The position numbers and the translations under genes were made by a program. From a virus: a stretch of DNA of 64,000 nucleotides. A model generated the notes under the pieces. The model searched no databases. It had not been told where the DNA came from and saw only the letters and a list, made by a program, of their open reading frames with translations. This document shows positions 25,493 through 34,455 of this stretch, piece after piece. The first letter of the stretch is position 1. Each line of letters opens with the position of its first letter. The stretch spans positions 40,727-104,726 of IMG/VR virus record IMGVR_UViG_3300025133_000043; one strand, 5' to 3'.

Positions 25493-26099
25493 GGATGGCC
25501 TCGAGTAGTTGGCGTTCAGTGACCACGACAGGGACTGGGTCCAAGGCGGTCACGTGGAAGGGGGTGCGAGCCTGATCCGTTCTCCGGAGGTGGAGCCCCC
25601 GGCGGACAGACTTCTGCTTGTGCTCCTGGGACTCCATGGCGTAGGAGCCCTGGGCGAAGATGTAGAACCGGCAGAGGCCAGCAGAGCCGCGGAGCTCCAC
25701 CTGCAGGACCGGGATCTCATCGGCGCGTCGAGCACCGGTCACCAGCTTGGACCACACGGCCTGGCTCAAGGAGAACCTGTCCGAGTCGGTGCCCTTGCAC
25801 TCCAGGCGGATGCCGTGGAATTCGCGGGCGTCGCCGTCCTCACCCAGGGCCCCGGACGCCGGGGTTGCGTGGAGGCCCAGCTTCTCAGCTGCGCGGCGCT
25901 CCTGCTTCACCCAGCGCTTCTTCTTGAGGTGGCGCGGCTGCCGGGTGGGCAGGGCCGCGCTCTCCAGCTTCTTCCGGATGGAGCAGGACTCCAGGTGAGG
26001 GATCCGGTCCTCGTACTCGGCCGTCTTCCCCACCACGTCGTGCACGATGACCGTGCCCGACTGATCGCAGTAGTTGCAGGTGACCTCAGCCTCAGCCAT
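25479..26099 (-). CDS. Hjc-type PD-(D/E)XK endonuclease with N-terminal zinc finger
   Basis: The protein has 206 aa. Residues 8-39 form a C8-x2-C11...H35-x3-C39 zinc finger. Residues 67-102 follow the archaeal Hjc / phage resolvase pattern: E67 in a helix, [12 protein letters not shown] (D90), then RLECKG (E100, K102), followed by a W-x-K-L helix. The family cleaves Holliday junctions or branched DNA. The gene overlaps recA's end by 8 nt and the Cas4-like gene by 14 nt, so the three are probably co-translated. With the RusA-like gene, the phage has two unrelated candidate resolvases. Confidence 0.7.
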   Translation of the reverse strand: MAEAEVTCNYCDQSGTVIVHDVVGKTAEYEDRIPHLESCSIRKKLESAALPTRQPRHLKKKRWVKQERRAAEKLGLHATPASGALGEDGDAREFHGIRLECKGTDSDRFSLSQAVWSKLVTGARRADEIPVLQVELRGSAGLCRFYIFAQGSYAMESQEHKQKSVRRGLHLRRTDQARTPFHVTALDPVPVVVTERQLLEAIRATE

Positions 26100-27138
26100 C
26101 GAGCGCCGCCGCCCTCAGCCGGTTGTAGAGGTCGAGGTCCTCGAGGATGTTCCTCTTGGCTCGATCTCGACCCTGGCCGACCGCCTTCCCGTCCGACTTG
26201 GGACCGTCGTAGTACCAGGAGCCGGAGCGGACCAGGGTGCCGTTGTCGATGCCCATGTCCAGCAGCTCGCCGGCCTCGTCGATGCCGATGCCGAAGGCGA
26301 TGTCGAACTCCACCTTCTTGAAGGGCGGGGAGACCTTGTTCTTCACCACCTTGACGCGGGTGCGGTTGCCCGTGAGGTCTTCGCCCTTCTTCACGGAGCC
26401 GATGCGGCGGATGTCCAGACGGACCGAGGCGTAGAACTTCAGCGAGTTGCCTCCGCTGGTGGTCTCGGGGGAGCCGAACTTGACGCCGATCTTGTAGCGG
26501 ATCTGGTTGATGAAGATCACCACGCAGTCGCTCCTGCTGATGGCGCCCGTGATCTTCCGCAGCGCCTGGGACATCAGCCGGGCCTGGAGGCCCGGCAGCG
26601 AGTCGCCCATGTCGCCCTCGAGCTCGGCCTTGGGCACGAGCGCCGCCACAGAGTCGATGACGATGATGCCGACCTTGTTGGTGCGGATCAGGTCGTCTAC
26701 CACCTGCAGCGCGTCTTCTCCACAGTCGGGCTGGGAGAGGAGGAGGTGCTCGAGGTCGACGCCCAGGGCTGCCGCGTACTCGGAGTCGAGCGCGTGCTCA
26801 GCGTCGATGAACGCGGCGACCTTGCCCATCTCCTGCGCCTTGGCGATGGCGTGCAGGGCCAGGGTGGTCTTGCCGCTGGACTCGGGGCCGTAGATCTCGA
26901 TGACACGACCGGCCGGGTAGCCGCCCACGCCGATGGCCTTGTCCAGACCGATGGAGCCGGAAGGGACAGCTCCGGAGACCTCGGCCTTGATGCCGTGCTT
27001 CCCTCGGACCGTGCCGATCTGGCCGTCCCCCTTCGAGTTGATGGTGCTGATCAGGTCAGCGATGACCTTCTCGGGGTCGCCGAGGGCTTGCTTCTCGCCC
27101 CTCTTACGGGCCTTCTTCGTTGCGGACTGCGAGGGCAC
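26092..27138 (-). CDS. recA: RecA recombinase
   Basis: The protein has 348 aa, a full-length bacterial-type RecA. Walker A is GPESSGKTT at 84-92, followed by [10 protein letters not shown] and the Walker B region [17 protein letters not shown]. The L1 region ([21 protein letters not shown]), the L2 region with [20 protein letters not shown], and the C-terminal KNKVSPPFK and FDIAFG motifs are all present. It catalyses homologous strand exchange. The N-terminus is short and basic. The start at 27138 overlaps the upstream small gene by 35 nt. Bacterial-type RecA rather than UvsX is used here, next to dedicated nucleases and resolvases, suggesting recombination-dependent replication or repair. 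Confidence 0.95.
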   Translation of the reverse strand: MPSQSATKKARKRGEKQALGDPEKVIADLISTINSKGDGQIGTVRGKHGIKAEVSGAVPSGSIGLDKAIGVGGYPAGRVIEIYGPESSGKTTLALHAIAKAQEMGKVAAFIDAEHALDSEYAAALGVDLEHLLLSQPDCGEDALQVVDDLIRTNKVGIIVIDSVAALVPKAELEGDMGDSLPGLQARLMSQALRKITGAISRSDCVVIFINQIRYKIGVKFGSPETTSGGNSLKFYASVRLDIRRIGSVKKGEDLTGNRTRVKVVKNKVSPPFKKVEFDIAFGIGIDEAGELLDMGIDNGTLVRSGSWYYDGPKSDGKAVGQGRDRAKRNILEDLDLYNRLRAAALDG

Positions 27139-27376
27139 TGGTCTCTCCTACTTCGATGATCTGGTGGCTGAACCCGTAGGTTCGGTGGGAGGGCTTCCGA
27201 GGAGCGATCTCCACGTCCACCACGTGCCCCCGCATGGAGGGCATCTGCTCTTTCGGCTCACCGGCCACCCCTCGGCGCCAGCCCTCCCGAGCTCCCTGGA
27301 TCACGGACTTGAGCGTCCGGAGGGGGTGGAGGACCAGCGCGAAGAGGGCCGCTGCGCCCAGGATGAGCCGCCTCAC
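27104..27376 (-). CDS. Small single-pass membrane protein upstream of recA
   Basis: The protein has 90 aa from GTG 27374-27376, which overlaps the previous stop as GTGA. Residues 4-20 are hydrophobic ([16 protein letters not shown]) and could anchor it in the membrane. The rest is basic and soluble ([13 protein letters not shown]). It overlaps recA's 5' end by 35 nt in another frame. Function is unknown. The overlap-coupled start and sensible composition support a real gene. Confidence 0.55.
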   Translation of the reverse strand: MRRLILGAAALFALVLHPLRTLKSVIQGAREGWRRGVAGEPKEQMPSMRGHVVDVEIAPRKPSHRTYGFSHQIIEVGETSALAVRNEEGP

Positions 27377-27510
27377 TTCTTGGGCTTGGCCTTCTTGGAC
27401 TTGTCGATGTCCTTCTTGGCCTTGGCGGCGGCCTCCTTCTCCTTGGGGTCCTGGACGACGGCGTACTTCGTCATCCCCTTCTCTTCGGGCTTCTTGTCGG
27501 TGTTGCTCAT
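27373..27510 (-). CDS. Tiny lysine-rich protein
   Basis: The protein has 45 aa from ATG 27508-27510, overlapping the polymerase stop as ATGA. It is highly charged and Lys/Asp/Ala-rich ([19 protein letters not shown] at the C-terminus) and likely disordered. Translational coupling on both sides supports expression. Function is unknown; a polymerase- or DNA-associated accessory is possible. Confidence 0.5.
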   Translation of the reverse strand: MSNTDKKPEEKGMTKYAVVQDPKEKEAAAKAKKDIDKSKKAKPKK

Positions 27511-29480
27511 CCCTTTGCATCGCTCCAGTTGTGGGCCGCCGAAGGATCTGCGATCAGCGGCACGGTGAGGATCTGCGAGAAGCAGGCTTCCATCGTCTCC
27601 TTGATGATCTCGGTGCACTCTGCGATGAGATCAGGATCGTTGGCGCCGTTCTTCACGTTGAAGACGAACTCGTCGTGGACCTGCATGCGCAGGGTGCATC
27701 CGAGGTCATCCCTGAGGTAGACGTCGTTCTCCAGCTTGATCATCGCGTCCTTCACTACGTCGGCCGCGGAGCCCTGGATGGGGGCGTTGATCGCCTGTCG
27801 GTAGGCGTAGCCACGCTCCATCGGCCTCTTGCTGCGAGCAGCGCTCAGGCGACGGAAGCGGCCGGCGATGGTCTGGACGTAGCCGACGTTGCGAGCAGAG
27901 CTCTTCTGCGCGGCCATGTAGATCTTCACGCCGGGGAAGGCCTCGAAGTAGGCGTCGATGTAGCCCTGGGCCTCGCTTTCACCGACACGACGCTTCAGCG
28001 CCTCGGAGAGCTGGATCGAGAGTCCCTGTGCCGCGATGCCGTAGACGATGCCGAAGTTGATGGCCTTGGCCGCCTGGCGGACTGCGAGGATGTGCGGATC
28101 TTCGTCCTTCTTCCCCTGGAGGAAGTCCTCGTAGGAGATGCCGATCATCTTGGCACCGGTGAAGGAGTGCATGTCCATGCCACCCCTGATCCCGTCTGCC
28201 ATCGTCGAGTCGCCGTATCCCTCAGCAGCGGACGCGAGGATCCGCATCTCCAACTGGCCGTAGTCCACGTCCAGGAGGATGTCGTCCTCGCAGTCGGGGA
28301 TGAAGGCAGCGCGGATCTTCTTCACGTCCCAGTCGGGGCGCGGGATGTTCTGGAGGTTCGGGCTGTTGGAGCCCAGGCGTCCAGTCACCTTGGTCGGGCT
28401 GTAGTTGGTGTGGATCCGCCCGTTGCTGTGGAGCCACTTCAGGAGGCCCTCTGCGTAGGTGCCCTTGAGCTTGCTGGCCTTCTTGTAGCGCATGGCCACC
28501 TGGCAGCCCTCGACGCCCTGGGCGGCGAAGTGCTTGAGCACGTCCTCCCCGACCTGGGGGTTGCCAGTGGGCGTCCGGCCCAGGGGAGTCAGGCCCAGGT
28601 CCTCGAACAGCCACTTCCCTATCTGCTTGGTGCTGTTGGGGTTCAGCGGGTAGCCCGCCATGCGGCTGATCTCAGCGGCGGCCTCGTCCATCTCCAGCTG
28701 GAGCTCCTTCGCGATGCGCTCCAGGTGGGCATCGTTGATGGTGATGCCCCGTCTCTCCATCTTGTAGAGGGCCTTGACCTGCGGCTCCTCGTAGTCCCAG
28801 TAGTGGTCCCACATGGTCCGGTTGCAGAGCTCCTCGACCTCCTCCGGAGACATCCGGCCGTCATCCAGCTCCTGCTCGTAGGCCTCCACCCGGAACAGGT
28901 GGATCTTCTGGAGCTTGTCGGCCAGGAGGAGCGCCAGCTTCCTCGTCACCCAGCCATCCAGAGAGCCGTAGTCGAGGTAGCGGAGCCACTTCTCGTGACC
29001 AGGGACGAGGGTCCGCGGGTCCGTCCTGCCCACGATGTCCGCGTACTTGGCCATCGGGATCTCGAAGTAGTCCATCGAGCACTGATCGAGACCGTGCCGA
29101 TTCTCCCGGATGTCCTCGTCGTAGAGGAAGTCGAAGATCAGAGTCTCCCAGAGGGGTCCTTCGATCTCGCAGCCTGCGTTGGCCAGCCGGTGCGCGTCGA
29201 ACTTGTAGTTGTGCAGCGCCTTCGGGATGGACGAATCCGCCAGGAGGACCCGGAAGTGGTGGAGCAGCCGGCGGGGGACGAAGAAGCGACTCCCCTCGTC
29301 CGGACTCAGCCCCATGTTGACGACCTGGTCGTCCAGCTTCAGGTAGCCGTCCTTCTCCCGACCCATGGTCTCGGTGTCGATGGCGAGGAGGCTGGAGCGG
29401 AAGCACCGCTTGAGGCAGGACTCCACCAGCTCCGGTGTGTCCACGTAGATCGGGTTCGGGGCAACGCTGCGGAATCTCAT
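27507..29480 (-). CDS. polA: Family-A DNA polymerase with 3'-5' exonuclease domain
   Basis: The protein has 657 aa. Residues 30-200 hold the DEDD exonuclease (AIDTET at 33-38, D35 and E37; LHNYKFD at 89-95). The polymerase domain carries motif A LLDVDYGQLEMR (D406), motif B RQAAKAINFGIVYG (about 468-481, F476) and motif C QVHDEF (H602, D603). There is no 5'-3' nuclease domain, so the length matches phage replicative PolA enzymes. F476 in the O-helix predicts normal discrimination against dideoxynucleotides. It overlaps the next genes by 4 nt on both sides (ATGA). It is the probable replicative polymerase alongside the DnaB-like helicase and the primase. Confidence 0.95.
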   Translation of the reverse strand: MRFRSVAPNPIYVDTPELVESCLKRCFRSSLLAIDTETMGREKDGYLKLDDQVVNMGLSPDEGSRFFVPRRLLHHFRVLLADSSIPKALHNYKFDAHRLANAGCEIEGPLWETLIFDFLYDEDIRENRHGLDQCSMDYFEIPMAKYADIVGRTDPRTLVPGHEKWLRYLDYGSLDGWVTRKLALLLADKLQKIHLFRVEAYEQELDDGRMSPEEVEELCNRTMWDHYWDYEEPQVKALYKMERRGITINDAHLERIAKELQLEMDEAAAEISRMAGYPLNPNSTKQIGKWLFEDLGLTPLGRTPTGNPQVGEDVLKHFAAQGVEGCQVAMRYKKASKLKGTYAEGLLKWLHSNGRIHTNYSPTKVTGRLGSNSPNLQNIPRPDWDVKKIRAAFIPDCEDDILLDVDYGQLEMRILASAAEGYGDSTMADGIRGGMDMHSFTGAKMIGISYEDFLQGKKDEDPHILAVRQAAKAINFGIVYGIAAQGLSIQLSEALKRRVGESEAQGYIDAYFEAFPGVKIYMAAQKSSARNVGYVQTIAGRFRRLSAARSKRPMERGYAYRQAINAPIQGSAADVVKDAMIKLENDVYLRDDLGCTLRMQVHDEFVFNVKNGANDPDLIAECTEIIKETMEACFSQILTVPLIADPSAAHNWSDAKG

Positions 29481-30634
29481 GCGACTTCAACCTCCTGCAG
29501 GGCTTCTGCAATCTCCGGGATGACTCCCAGACTCAGCTCTTCCTCTACCAGAGGCTGCATCGCCTCGATGAAGTTGCAGAGCCTCTCCAGCTCCGACTTC
29601 CAGCTCCGGACCTGCCAGTCCGGGATGACCTTGTCGCTCGCTGTCTCTTCGATGATCCGCGTCATGAGGCGGTCAGCGGTCTCCATGTGTCCCTTGTAGA
29701 TCACAGGCCAGGAGGCTTCCTGGACCTTCTCCAGGTGGGTCCGGATCATGTCCTCAGGGACACCCTGCCAGCGAAGAGCATCGATGCCCATGTGGGGGTG
29801 GTTGATCTCGCCGGAGAGCCACGCGGAGATCACCTTCTTCTGGTCGTACCGGGTCGGGTCGAAGCCCACAGTGGTGTTGACTTCCTGCATCGCCCGCTCC
29901 TCCGTCCACCAGCAGAGCATGCACCCCTTGCGGGAGTTGAGCTTCCGGCCGTCGGGAGTGTGCGTCACGTGGAGGTCGCTGACGGGGCCCAAGAGGATCT
30001 CAGCCCTCAGCTCGTTGTTCCACCCTCCGATGGTTGGGATCTCGTTCTCCTTCTCCATCGGGATCCAGAGGTCGAAGTCCAGGGAGGACAGCATCTCCAT
30101 CAGAGCAGCGGGGACTCCGACGACGACCTCGTCTCCCTCGTAGAAGTAGGCGGACGCCTTGGACGCCTTGGCGAGCTTGGTCCGGCGGGCGCCCAGCTCC
30201 TTGTTGGGGTCGTAGGTCATCGCCCCTTCGTAGACGGTGCGCATCTCGCCAGAGCGGTAGAGGGACATGAGGTCGAGCCTCGGCTCCTCCGCGTGCCCGC
30301 GGGTGCTCTCGAACATCTCCTCGATCTCGTCGCCGTCAGCGGGTAGGCGTGAGTCCAGTCGGATGTAGAGGGGGTGGTGCTTCCGCATCCCGGCTGGGAG
30401 GAAGCTCTCGTTCTTCACGTCGATCGACCGGGCGTTGAGGACCCGGTAGTCGAGCACGTGGTTCCCCTCCAGGTCCTCGACGGTGTGGGCCAGGTCCAGG
30501 ACTTGCTGAGGGATGTGCAGCTCAGGGCTGTAGAGCCGGAACAGCCACCGGCCGTTCCCGATGTAGAGGTTGTCGTTGATCAGGCGGAGGCAACCCTCGC
30601 CCAATGCTCGTTGGATCTGCGGTGTAAACATCAT
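29477..30634 (-). CDS. Conserved-type phage protein of unknown function in replication operon
   Basis: The protein has 385 aa. The start is set at ATG 30632-30634 behind CTGGAGAC; the longer open frame upstream is Ala/Pro/Arg-rich and overlaps a hairpin and the neighbouring gene. The sequence is mixed alpha/beta and includes RKGCMLCWWTEER (one C-x2-C) and a helical C-terminus (LERLCNFIEAMQPLVEEEL). No catalytic motif is recognised. It lies between the zinc-ribbon protein and the DNA polymerase, so a replication or nucleotide-related role is possible. Confidence 0.7.
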   Translation of the reverse strand: MMFTPQIQRALGEGCLRLINDNLYIGNGRWLFRLYSPELHIPQQVLDLAHTVEDLEGNHVLDYRVLNARSIDVKNESFLPAGMRKHHPLYIRLDSRLPADGDEIEEMFESTRGHAEEPRLDLMSLYRSGEMRTVYEGAMTYDPNKELGARRTKLAKASKASAYFYEGDEVVVGVPAALMEMLSSLDFDLWIPMEKENEIPTIGGWNNELRAEILLGPVSDLHVTHTPDGRKLNSRKGCMLCWWTEERAMQEVNTTVGFDPTRYDQKKVISAWLSGEINHPHMGIDALRWQGVPEDMIRTHLEKVQEASWPVIYKGHMETADRLMTRIIEETASDKVIPDWQVRSWKSELERLCNFIEAMQPLVEEELSLGVIPEIAEALQEVEVA

Positions 30635-30643
30635 GTCTCCAGT

Positions 30644-30684
30644 GAGGTCGGCCCCGACAGGCAGCGCCCGCCGAGACCGACCTC
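30644..30684. other. Intergenic stem-loop in replication operon
   Basis: An exact 8-bp inverted repeat (30644-30651 pairs with 30677-30684) with a 25-nt loop fills most of the short gap between the zinc-ribbon gene and the next gene on the minus strand. No T-tract follows. It could be an attenuator, a processing site or a translational control element. Confidence 0.4.
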
Positions 30685-30695
30685 GTGGGGGCAGA

Positions 30696-31868
30696 TCAGG
30701 ACCGCTTGCGCTGCCAGGGGCGGCCGCCGGTGCTGCGCTTGCCGCCGCCACCGTCGTCGCTGTCACCCCAGCCATCGGGGAGCGAGATCTTGTCGCGCTC
30801 CTTCTTGACCTTGTCGTTGATCTTCTCGACCTGCTTCTCCAGCACGGCCACCACGTACTCGGCCTCGTTGCCGTACTCGCCGGGGTCGAGGCGGAAGGGT
30901 GCGAAGCGCTTCAGCAGGTCGTCGTGCTTGGAGGTCTTCTCGATCTCCTCGTCCGACAGCCCGAAGGCGGCGAGGTCGTCCTCGACCCGGCTCCAGGGGG
31001 CGACGTTGCGGTCGAAGTTGTAGGACTTGCGGGTACGGTCACCGCTCTTGGTCTTCACGGTCCGGCCGCTGCAGGTCACCTCGACGATCTTGCCGAAGAT
31101 GGAGCCGGGCTCGGCCTCGTGGTCGCCAGACTCGCAGACCAGGATGGGCTCGAGCCAGTTCTCCTGGTTGCACTCCTCACACTCGTAGGTGTCTTCGAGC
31201 GCCTCGGAGATGTCGTGGGTCTCCATGTCGCGCTCGGTGATGATGAGCTCGGAGCACTCGGGGTTGCCGCACTGGTAGCCCAGCACGTCGATCCGCTGGC
31301 CGCAGACGCTCTCGGCATCGTCCTCGTCGCTCTGGGCCACGCAGACGGCCTGGAGCTTGCCGTGGACCTCAGCGAGCTGGTCGCGCTGGTCGTTGGTCAG
31401 CTCCCAGCGCTTCTGGCCACCGAAGTGGCGGGCGCTGAGCTCGGCGTTGGTGCTCTTGCAGTGACGGCACCGGACCTTCTTGGGGTTCGGCTCGGCGTCG
31501 GCGCAGGGGTGCACCAGGGTCTTCTCACCGGAGTTGTCCCAGTGGAAGTAGCGGAAGTCGACCACGCAGGCGACGGTGCGGACCTTCGCGTAGTAGGCGT
31601 CACGGAACTCCTTGTCCCGCTCGTTGTAGTGGCAGTAGACGCACTTGCCGTCGAAGCCGGGGAGCTCCGCCGTGCAGATCTGCTGCGGGAAGCCGTGGGA
31701 CTTGAAGATGAAGAAGCCCTCGTCGCCGGGCGACAGGACGCGGATGCCGGCGGTCTCGCCGGTGTCCATCTTCAGGATGTAGGACTGCCAGGGGGTGCGG
31801 CCCCCGCCACCGGAGGAGGCGGCGTTGCTCTTCTTCTGCGCCTTGCGGAACGCGTGGAATCCACTCAT
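30696..31868 (-). CDS. Multi-zinc-ribbon protein, candidate ssDNA-binding/replication protein
   Basis: The protein has 390 aa. At least four C-x2-C type knuckles are visible: KCVYCHYNE, VRCRHCKS, QCGNPEC and YECEECNQ. The N-terminal segment (LKMDTGETAGIRVLSPGDEG) and the later beta segment (IVEVTCSGRTVKT) could be OB-fold parts. The C-terminus is first acidic and Gly-rich (DGWGDSDDGGGG), then basic (RPWQRKRS). It is encoded between primase and polymerase with an ATGA overlap, so an SSB-like role is plausible. No family match is certain. Confidence 0.7.
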   Translation of the reverse strand: MSGFHAFRKAQKKSNAASSGGGGRTPWQSYILKMDTGETAGIRVLSPGDEGFFIFKSHGFPQQICTAELPGFDGKCVYCHYNERDKEFRDAYYAKVRTVACVVDFRYFHWDNSGEKTLVHPCADAEPNPKKVRCRHCKSTNAELSARHFGGQKRWELTNDQRDQLAEVHGKLQAVCVAQSDEDDAESVCGQRIDVLGYQCGNPECSELIITERDMETHDISEALEDTYECEECNQENWLEPILVCESGDHEAEPGSIFGKIVEVTCSGRTVKTKSGDRTRKSYNFDRNVAPWSRVEDDLAAFGLSDEEIEKTSKHDDLLKRFAPFRLDPGEYGNEAEYVVAVLEKQVEKINDKVKKERDKISLPDGWGDSDDGGGGKRSTGGRPWQRKRS

Positions 31869-32950
31869 GATGTTCTGATCCTTCTTGTCGTTGTTGTGCG
31901 AGTCCAGCCATCGAGGCCGGAGCGGTTGTGGAGGTTGGCTTTCGCCGTAGTGGTTGCTGTGTCAACCAACTGCTGTAGCTGATCTTTGGTGAGATCGTCG
32001 GGGCTGGTACCGAGTTCGGTTCCCTCTGGGTACTGGCAGACCAACGCCTTACCATACCTGGACAAGCGTTCAGTAATCCAGTACGCAGCGCAGCGCCCGT
32101 TCTCGTCGGGGAAGGCCTTCCCCGGCTCGTGATCCAGCAGGACGTACTTGGTCCCTCGGATGGCTCCGAGGACGTCTTCCTGGTGCCTGGTCAGGGAGGA
32201 GCCTTGTAGCCCTCCCGTGTGATCGAACCCGTTCTGGACCATCCAGAGGGTGCCCTTGTACCCCTCGACCAGGAGGAGGGGAGGGTGGTCTTCGTCAGGC
32301 CGTAGCAGCCTGGCGGCGTAGAACCGGTCGAGTCCGTAGACGTGTCGCCGGTTGTCTGGAGTGTAGGCCTTCTTCTCGAGGACCTCGTAGAGCTCTCCGG
32401 CCCTCACTCCGTTGGAAGGTGGGGTCGCGTCATACACCTTATACCGGGGGAATCCTCCCGGTTCGGCCCGGCCGCTCACCCCAGCCAGTCGGCCAGCGTG
32501 GTCGCGGATCGGGAAGGTGATCCTCTTGCGGACCTTGTCGAAGCCGATGTCGAACTCCTGGAGGATCTCCTCGGAGAAGCCCCACCAGATCATCCGTTCG
32601 GGGCACCAGTCCCAGGCTCCCAAGATGAACTCGGGCAGGACGTCCCATCCCTGGGCCTTGATGCGGCCGCGGCGCTCGGCAGACTCCGGCTTCCAGCTGG
32701 AGTAGTTGACGCCGTTGAGAACCTGATCTACCCGCTCCCTGGACATCCCAAGGCGGTAGAGCAGACTCGGAAGCGTACCTGTCAGGCCGCAGCCGAAACA
32801 GGCCCATCCTCCAGACTTTCCGTAGATGTAGAACGATCGCTTCGCGGAGGCGCTGTCGTGGAACGGACAAGCTGCACGGAAGTTGCCTCTCCCGCTCGGC
32901 CTGACGTTGTGCAGATACTGCTCCGCGAGCTGCCGTACAGGGCTGCTCAT
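31865..32950 (-). CDS. DnaG-type primase (zinc finger + TOPRIM)
   Basis: The protein has 361 aa from ATG 32948-32950, preceded by AGGAAG; longer upstream translation is low-complexity Arg-rich and excluded. C28-x2-H31 with C51-x2-C54 forms a CHC2 zinc finger, with the typical F-x-I then W-A-CFGCG order. The TOPRIM domain contains LLLVEGYKGT (E229) and VLLDHEPG (D273). It would synthesise RNA primers for the lagging strand with the neighbouring DnaB-like helicase. It lacks the C-terminal helicase-interaction domain of cellular DnaG, matching its short length. Confidence 0.88.
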   Translation of the reverse strand: MSSPVRQLAEQYLHNVRPSGRGNFRAACPFHDSASAKRSFYIYGKSGGWACFGCGLTGTLPSLLYRLGMSRERVDQVLNGVNYSSWKPESAERRGRIKAQGWDVLPEFILGAWDWCPERMIWWGFSEEILQEFDIGFDKVRKRITFPIRDHAGRLAGVSGRAEPGGFPRYKVYDATPPSNGVRAGELYEVLEKKAYTPDNRRHVYGLDRFYAARLLRPDEDHPPLLLVEGYKGTLWMVQNGFDHTGGLQGSSLTRHQEDVLGAIRGTKYVLLDHEPGKAFPDENGRCAAYWITERLSRYGKALVCQYPEGTELGTSPDDLTKDQLQQLVDTATTTAKANLHNRSGLDGWTRTTTTRRIRTS

Positions 32951-32978
32951 TGCCGCTTCCTCTCCCTTGTGATCTGTC

Positions 32979-34325
32979 TCAGCTCCTCTTCTTCTTGAAG
33001 CCCCTGAAGGCTCCCTTCTTGATGGCGTCGAGCGCCGACGTGGACGCGGGCTCCTTGTCCTTCTTCGTCGAACTCGCCGACGAGGCATCGGACGCGGCGT
33101 CACTGGTCCAGATCCAGTTGTGGTCCACGTCCAGCTCCTCGCCGAAGTTGTAGCAGAGCGTCCCGTCCAGCGTGAAGACCACGTCCTCGGGCATGTTCCG
33201 GCCTGCGTTGACGACGATGCCCAGCTTGGTCTCGTCCGGGCTCTTGATCACCCGCAGAGCAGCATGGACGCGGCGAGTGATGTGGTCACTCCACGCGTGC
33301 TCGGTGCTGCCCTTCCCCTTGGACTTGTCGCCCTCTCGGTTGGCGTGACCGCAGACGATGGCGGGGATCTTGCACTTCCTGTGGAACTTGACCAGGGCGT
33401 CGATGGTGCGGTCGACGGCGGCCTTCTCCGAGATCCTCCGGTGCTCCATGAGGTCGTCGGCCATGAGCTTCCAGTAGTCATGCAGCACGATGTCCGGCTG
33501 CACGTCCTCGATCTCAGCCTTGTACTCGGCCAGGCCTTCGTAGCTCTCGGAGAAGATCAGCCGCCCCGTCTTGAGCAGCTCGTCCATGACCTCCTTGATG
33601 GTCTCCTCGCCCAGGCGGGTGACCTTGCCCTTGTTGAAGTCGTTGAGGGGGATCGCCAGGACCAGAGCTGCCAGACGCCAGTGGAGCTCCTCCGTGGTCA
33701 TCTCCCCTGTGAACAGCAGGACGCGGTGGCCCATGAAGTAGAAGTGGAGGGCCATCTGGAGGAGGAGCCAGGTCTTCTTCGACTTCTGCCGACCGTAGAG
33801 GTAGATCACGTTGCCGGGCATGATCCCAGGTGTGCAGGCGTTGAGCGCCTTGAAGGGCCACTTCATGCCCAGCATCCCGGTGCCGTCGCGCAGGCGCCTC
33901 AGCATGTTCAGGACGTAGTCGCCCTTCTCGCCGGCCACGACCCTGGTGTTCCTGAGCTGGTGCTGCGAGTTGACCTCGTCTGCCAGGCGCACCAGAGTCT
34001 TCTTCGCCTCCCAGGGGTCCGAGGAGTTCTCGTCCACCAGGATGTTCAGGATCCGGTTGAGCTCCGACCCCAGGTAGATCGTCTTGATCTCCTGCACCAG
34101 CGAGTCCATCGGATCGTCGGTCGGATGGTGATCGTAGTCGGGGCAGAGGGACTTGAACAGGTCCACCGAGGGGACCTTCCGGTGCTCCTCGTAGAAGTCC
34201 CCGAGGATGTCCCAGTACAGCGCTGCACGGTCGCCCAGCATCGCTTTCTTCAGGCCGGACTTGACGGCCTGTTTGTAGTCCCCAGTCTCCAACACCTGCG
34301 CAACGAGCGCCATGTCGTGATTCAT
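32979..34325 (-). CDS. DnaB-like replicative helicase with non-canonical Walker A
   Basis: The protein has 448 aa. A helical N-terminal region is followed by a RecA-fold domain. The P-loop reads YLYGRQKSKKTWLLL (G178 to T185): the usual second Gly of GxxxxGK[ST] is Lys. Other helicase features are LLFTGEMTTEELHWR, the Walker B-like QPDIVLHDYWKLM and CGHANREGDKSKGKG with an Arg-finger-like end. It is encoded next to the primase in the replication operon. The last 50 residues are Ser/Lys-rich and basic. It would unwind DNA at the fork. Loss of the P-loop Gly raises the question of altered ATP handling, although the Lys-Thr pair is kept. Confidence 0.85.
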   Translation of the reverse strand: MNHDMALVAQVLETGDYKQAVKSGLKKAMLGDRAALYWDILGDFYEEHRKVPSVDLFKSLCPDYDHHPTDDPMDSLVQEIKTIYLGSELNRILNILVDENSSDPWEAKKTLVRLADEVNSQHQLRNTRVVAGEKGDYVLNMLRRLRDGTGMLGMKWPFKALNACTPGIMPGNVIYLYGRQKSKKTWLLLQMALHFYFMGHRVLLFTGEMTTEELHWRLAALVLAIPLNDFNKGKVTRLGEETIKEVMDELLKTGRLIFSESYEGLAEYKAEIEDVQPDIVLHDYWKLMADDLMEHRRISEKAAVDRTIDALVKFHRKCKIPAIVCGHANREGDKSKGKGSTEHAWSDHITRRVHAALRVIKSPDETKLGIVVNAGRNMPEDVVFTLDGTLCYNFGEELDVDHNWIWTSDAASDASSASSTKKDKEPASTSALDAIKKGAFRGFKKKRS

Positions 34326-34455
34326 CTACCGCTCCGAAGGGTATGCCTTCCTGGCGCTGCTGAAGGAGGTTTGCGAAGACCGCAACAGCGCCGGAAGTAG
34401 TTCAGCCCACCCATCCTATTGGACGAGTACCGGGCGGTCAACGACCCTACTTCCC
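34326..34455. promoter_or_regulatory. 130-nt intergenic region with bulged stem-loop upstream of DnaB-like helicase
   Basis: This is the longest gap in the window. A 7-bp outer stem (34353-34359 with 34386-34392) encloses a 5-bp inner stem (34371-34375 with 34381-34385) and an 11-nt one-sided bulge containing AAGGAGG on the plus strand. Nearer the helicase start, TACCCT (complement of 34338-34343) could be a -10 box and GGAG a ribosome site on the minus strand. No open frame of note is present. Confidence 0.4.

Noticed and set aside
27234-29699. An 821-codon plus-strand frame opposite the DNA polymerase gene
   Set aside because: Antisense to a polymerase with all motifs intact; composition is typical of a shadow.
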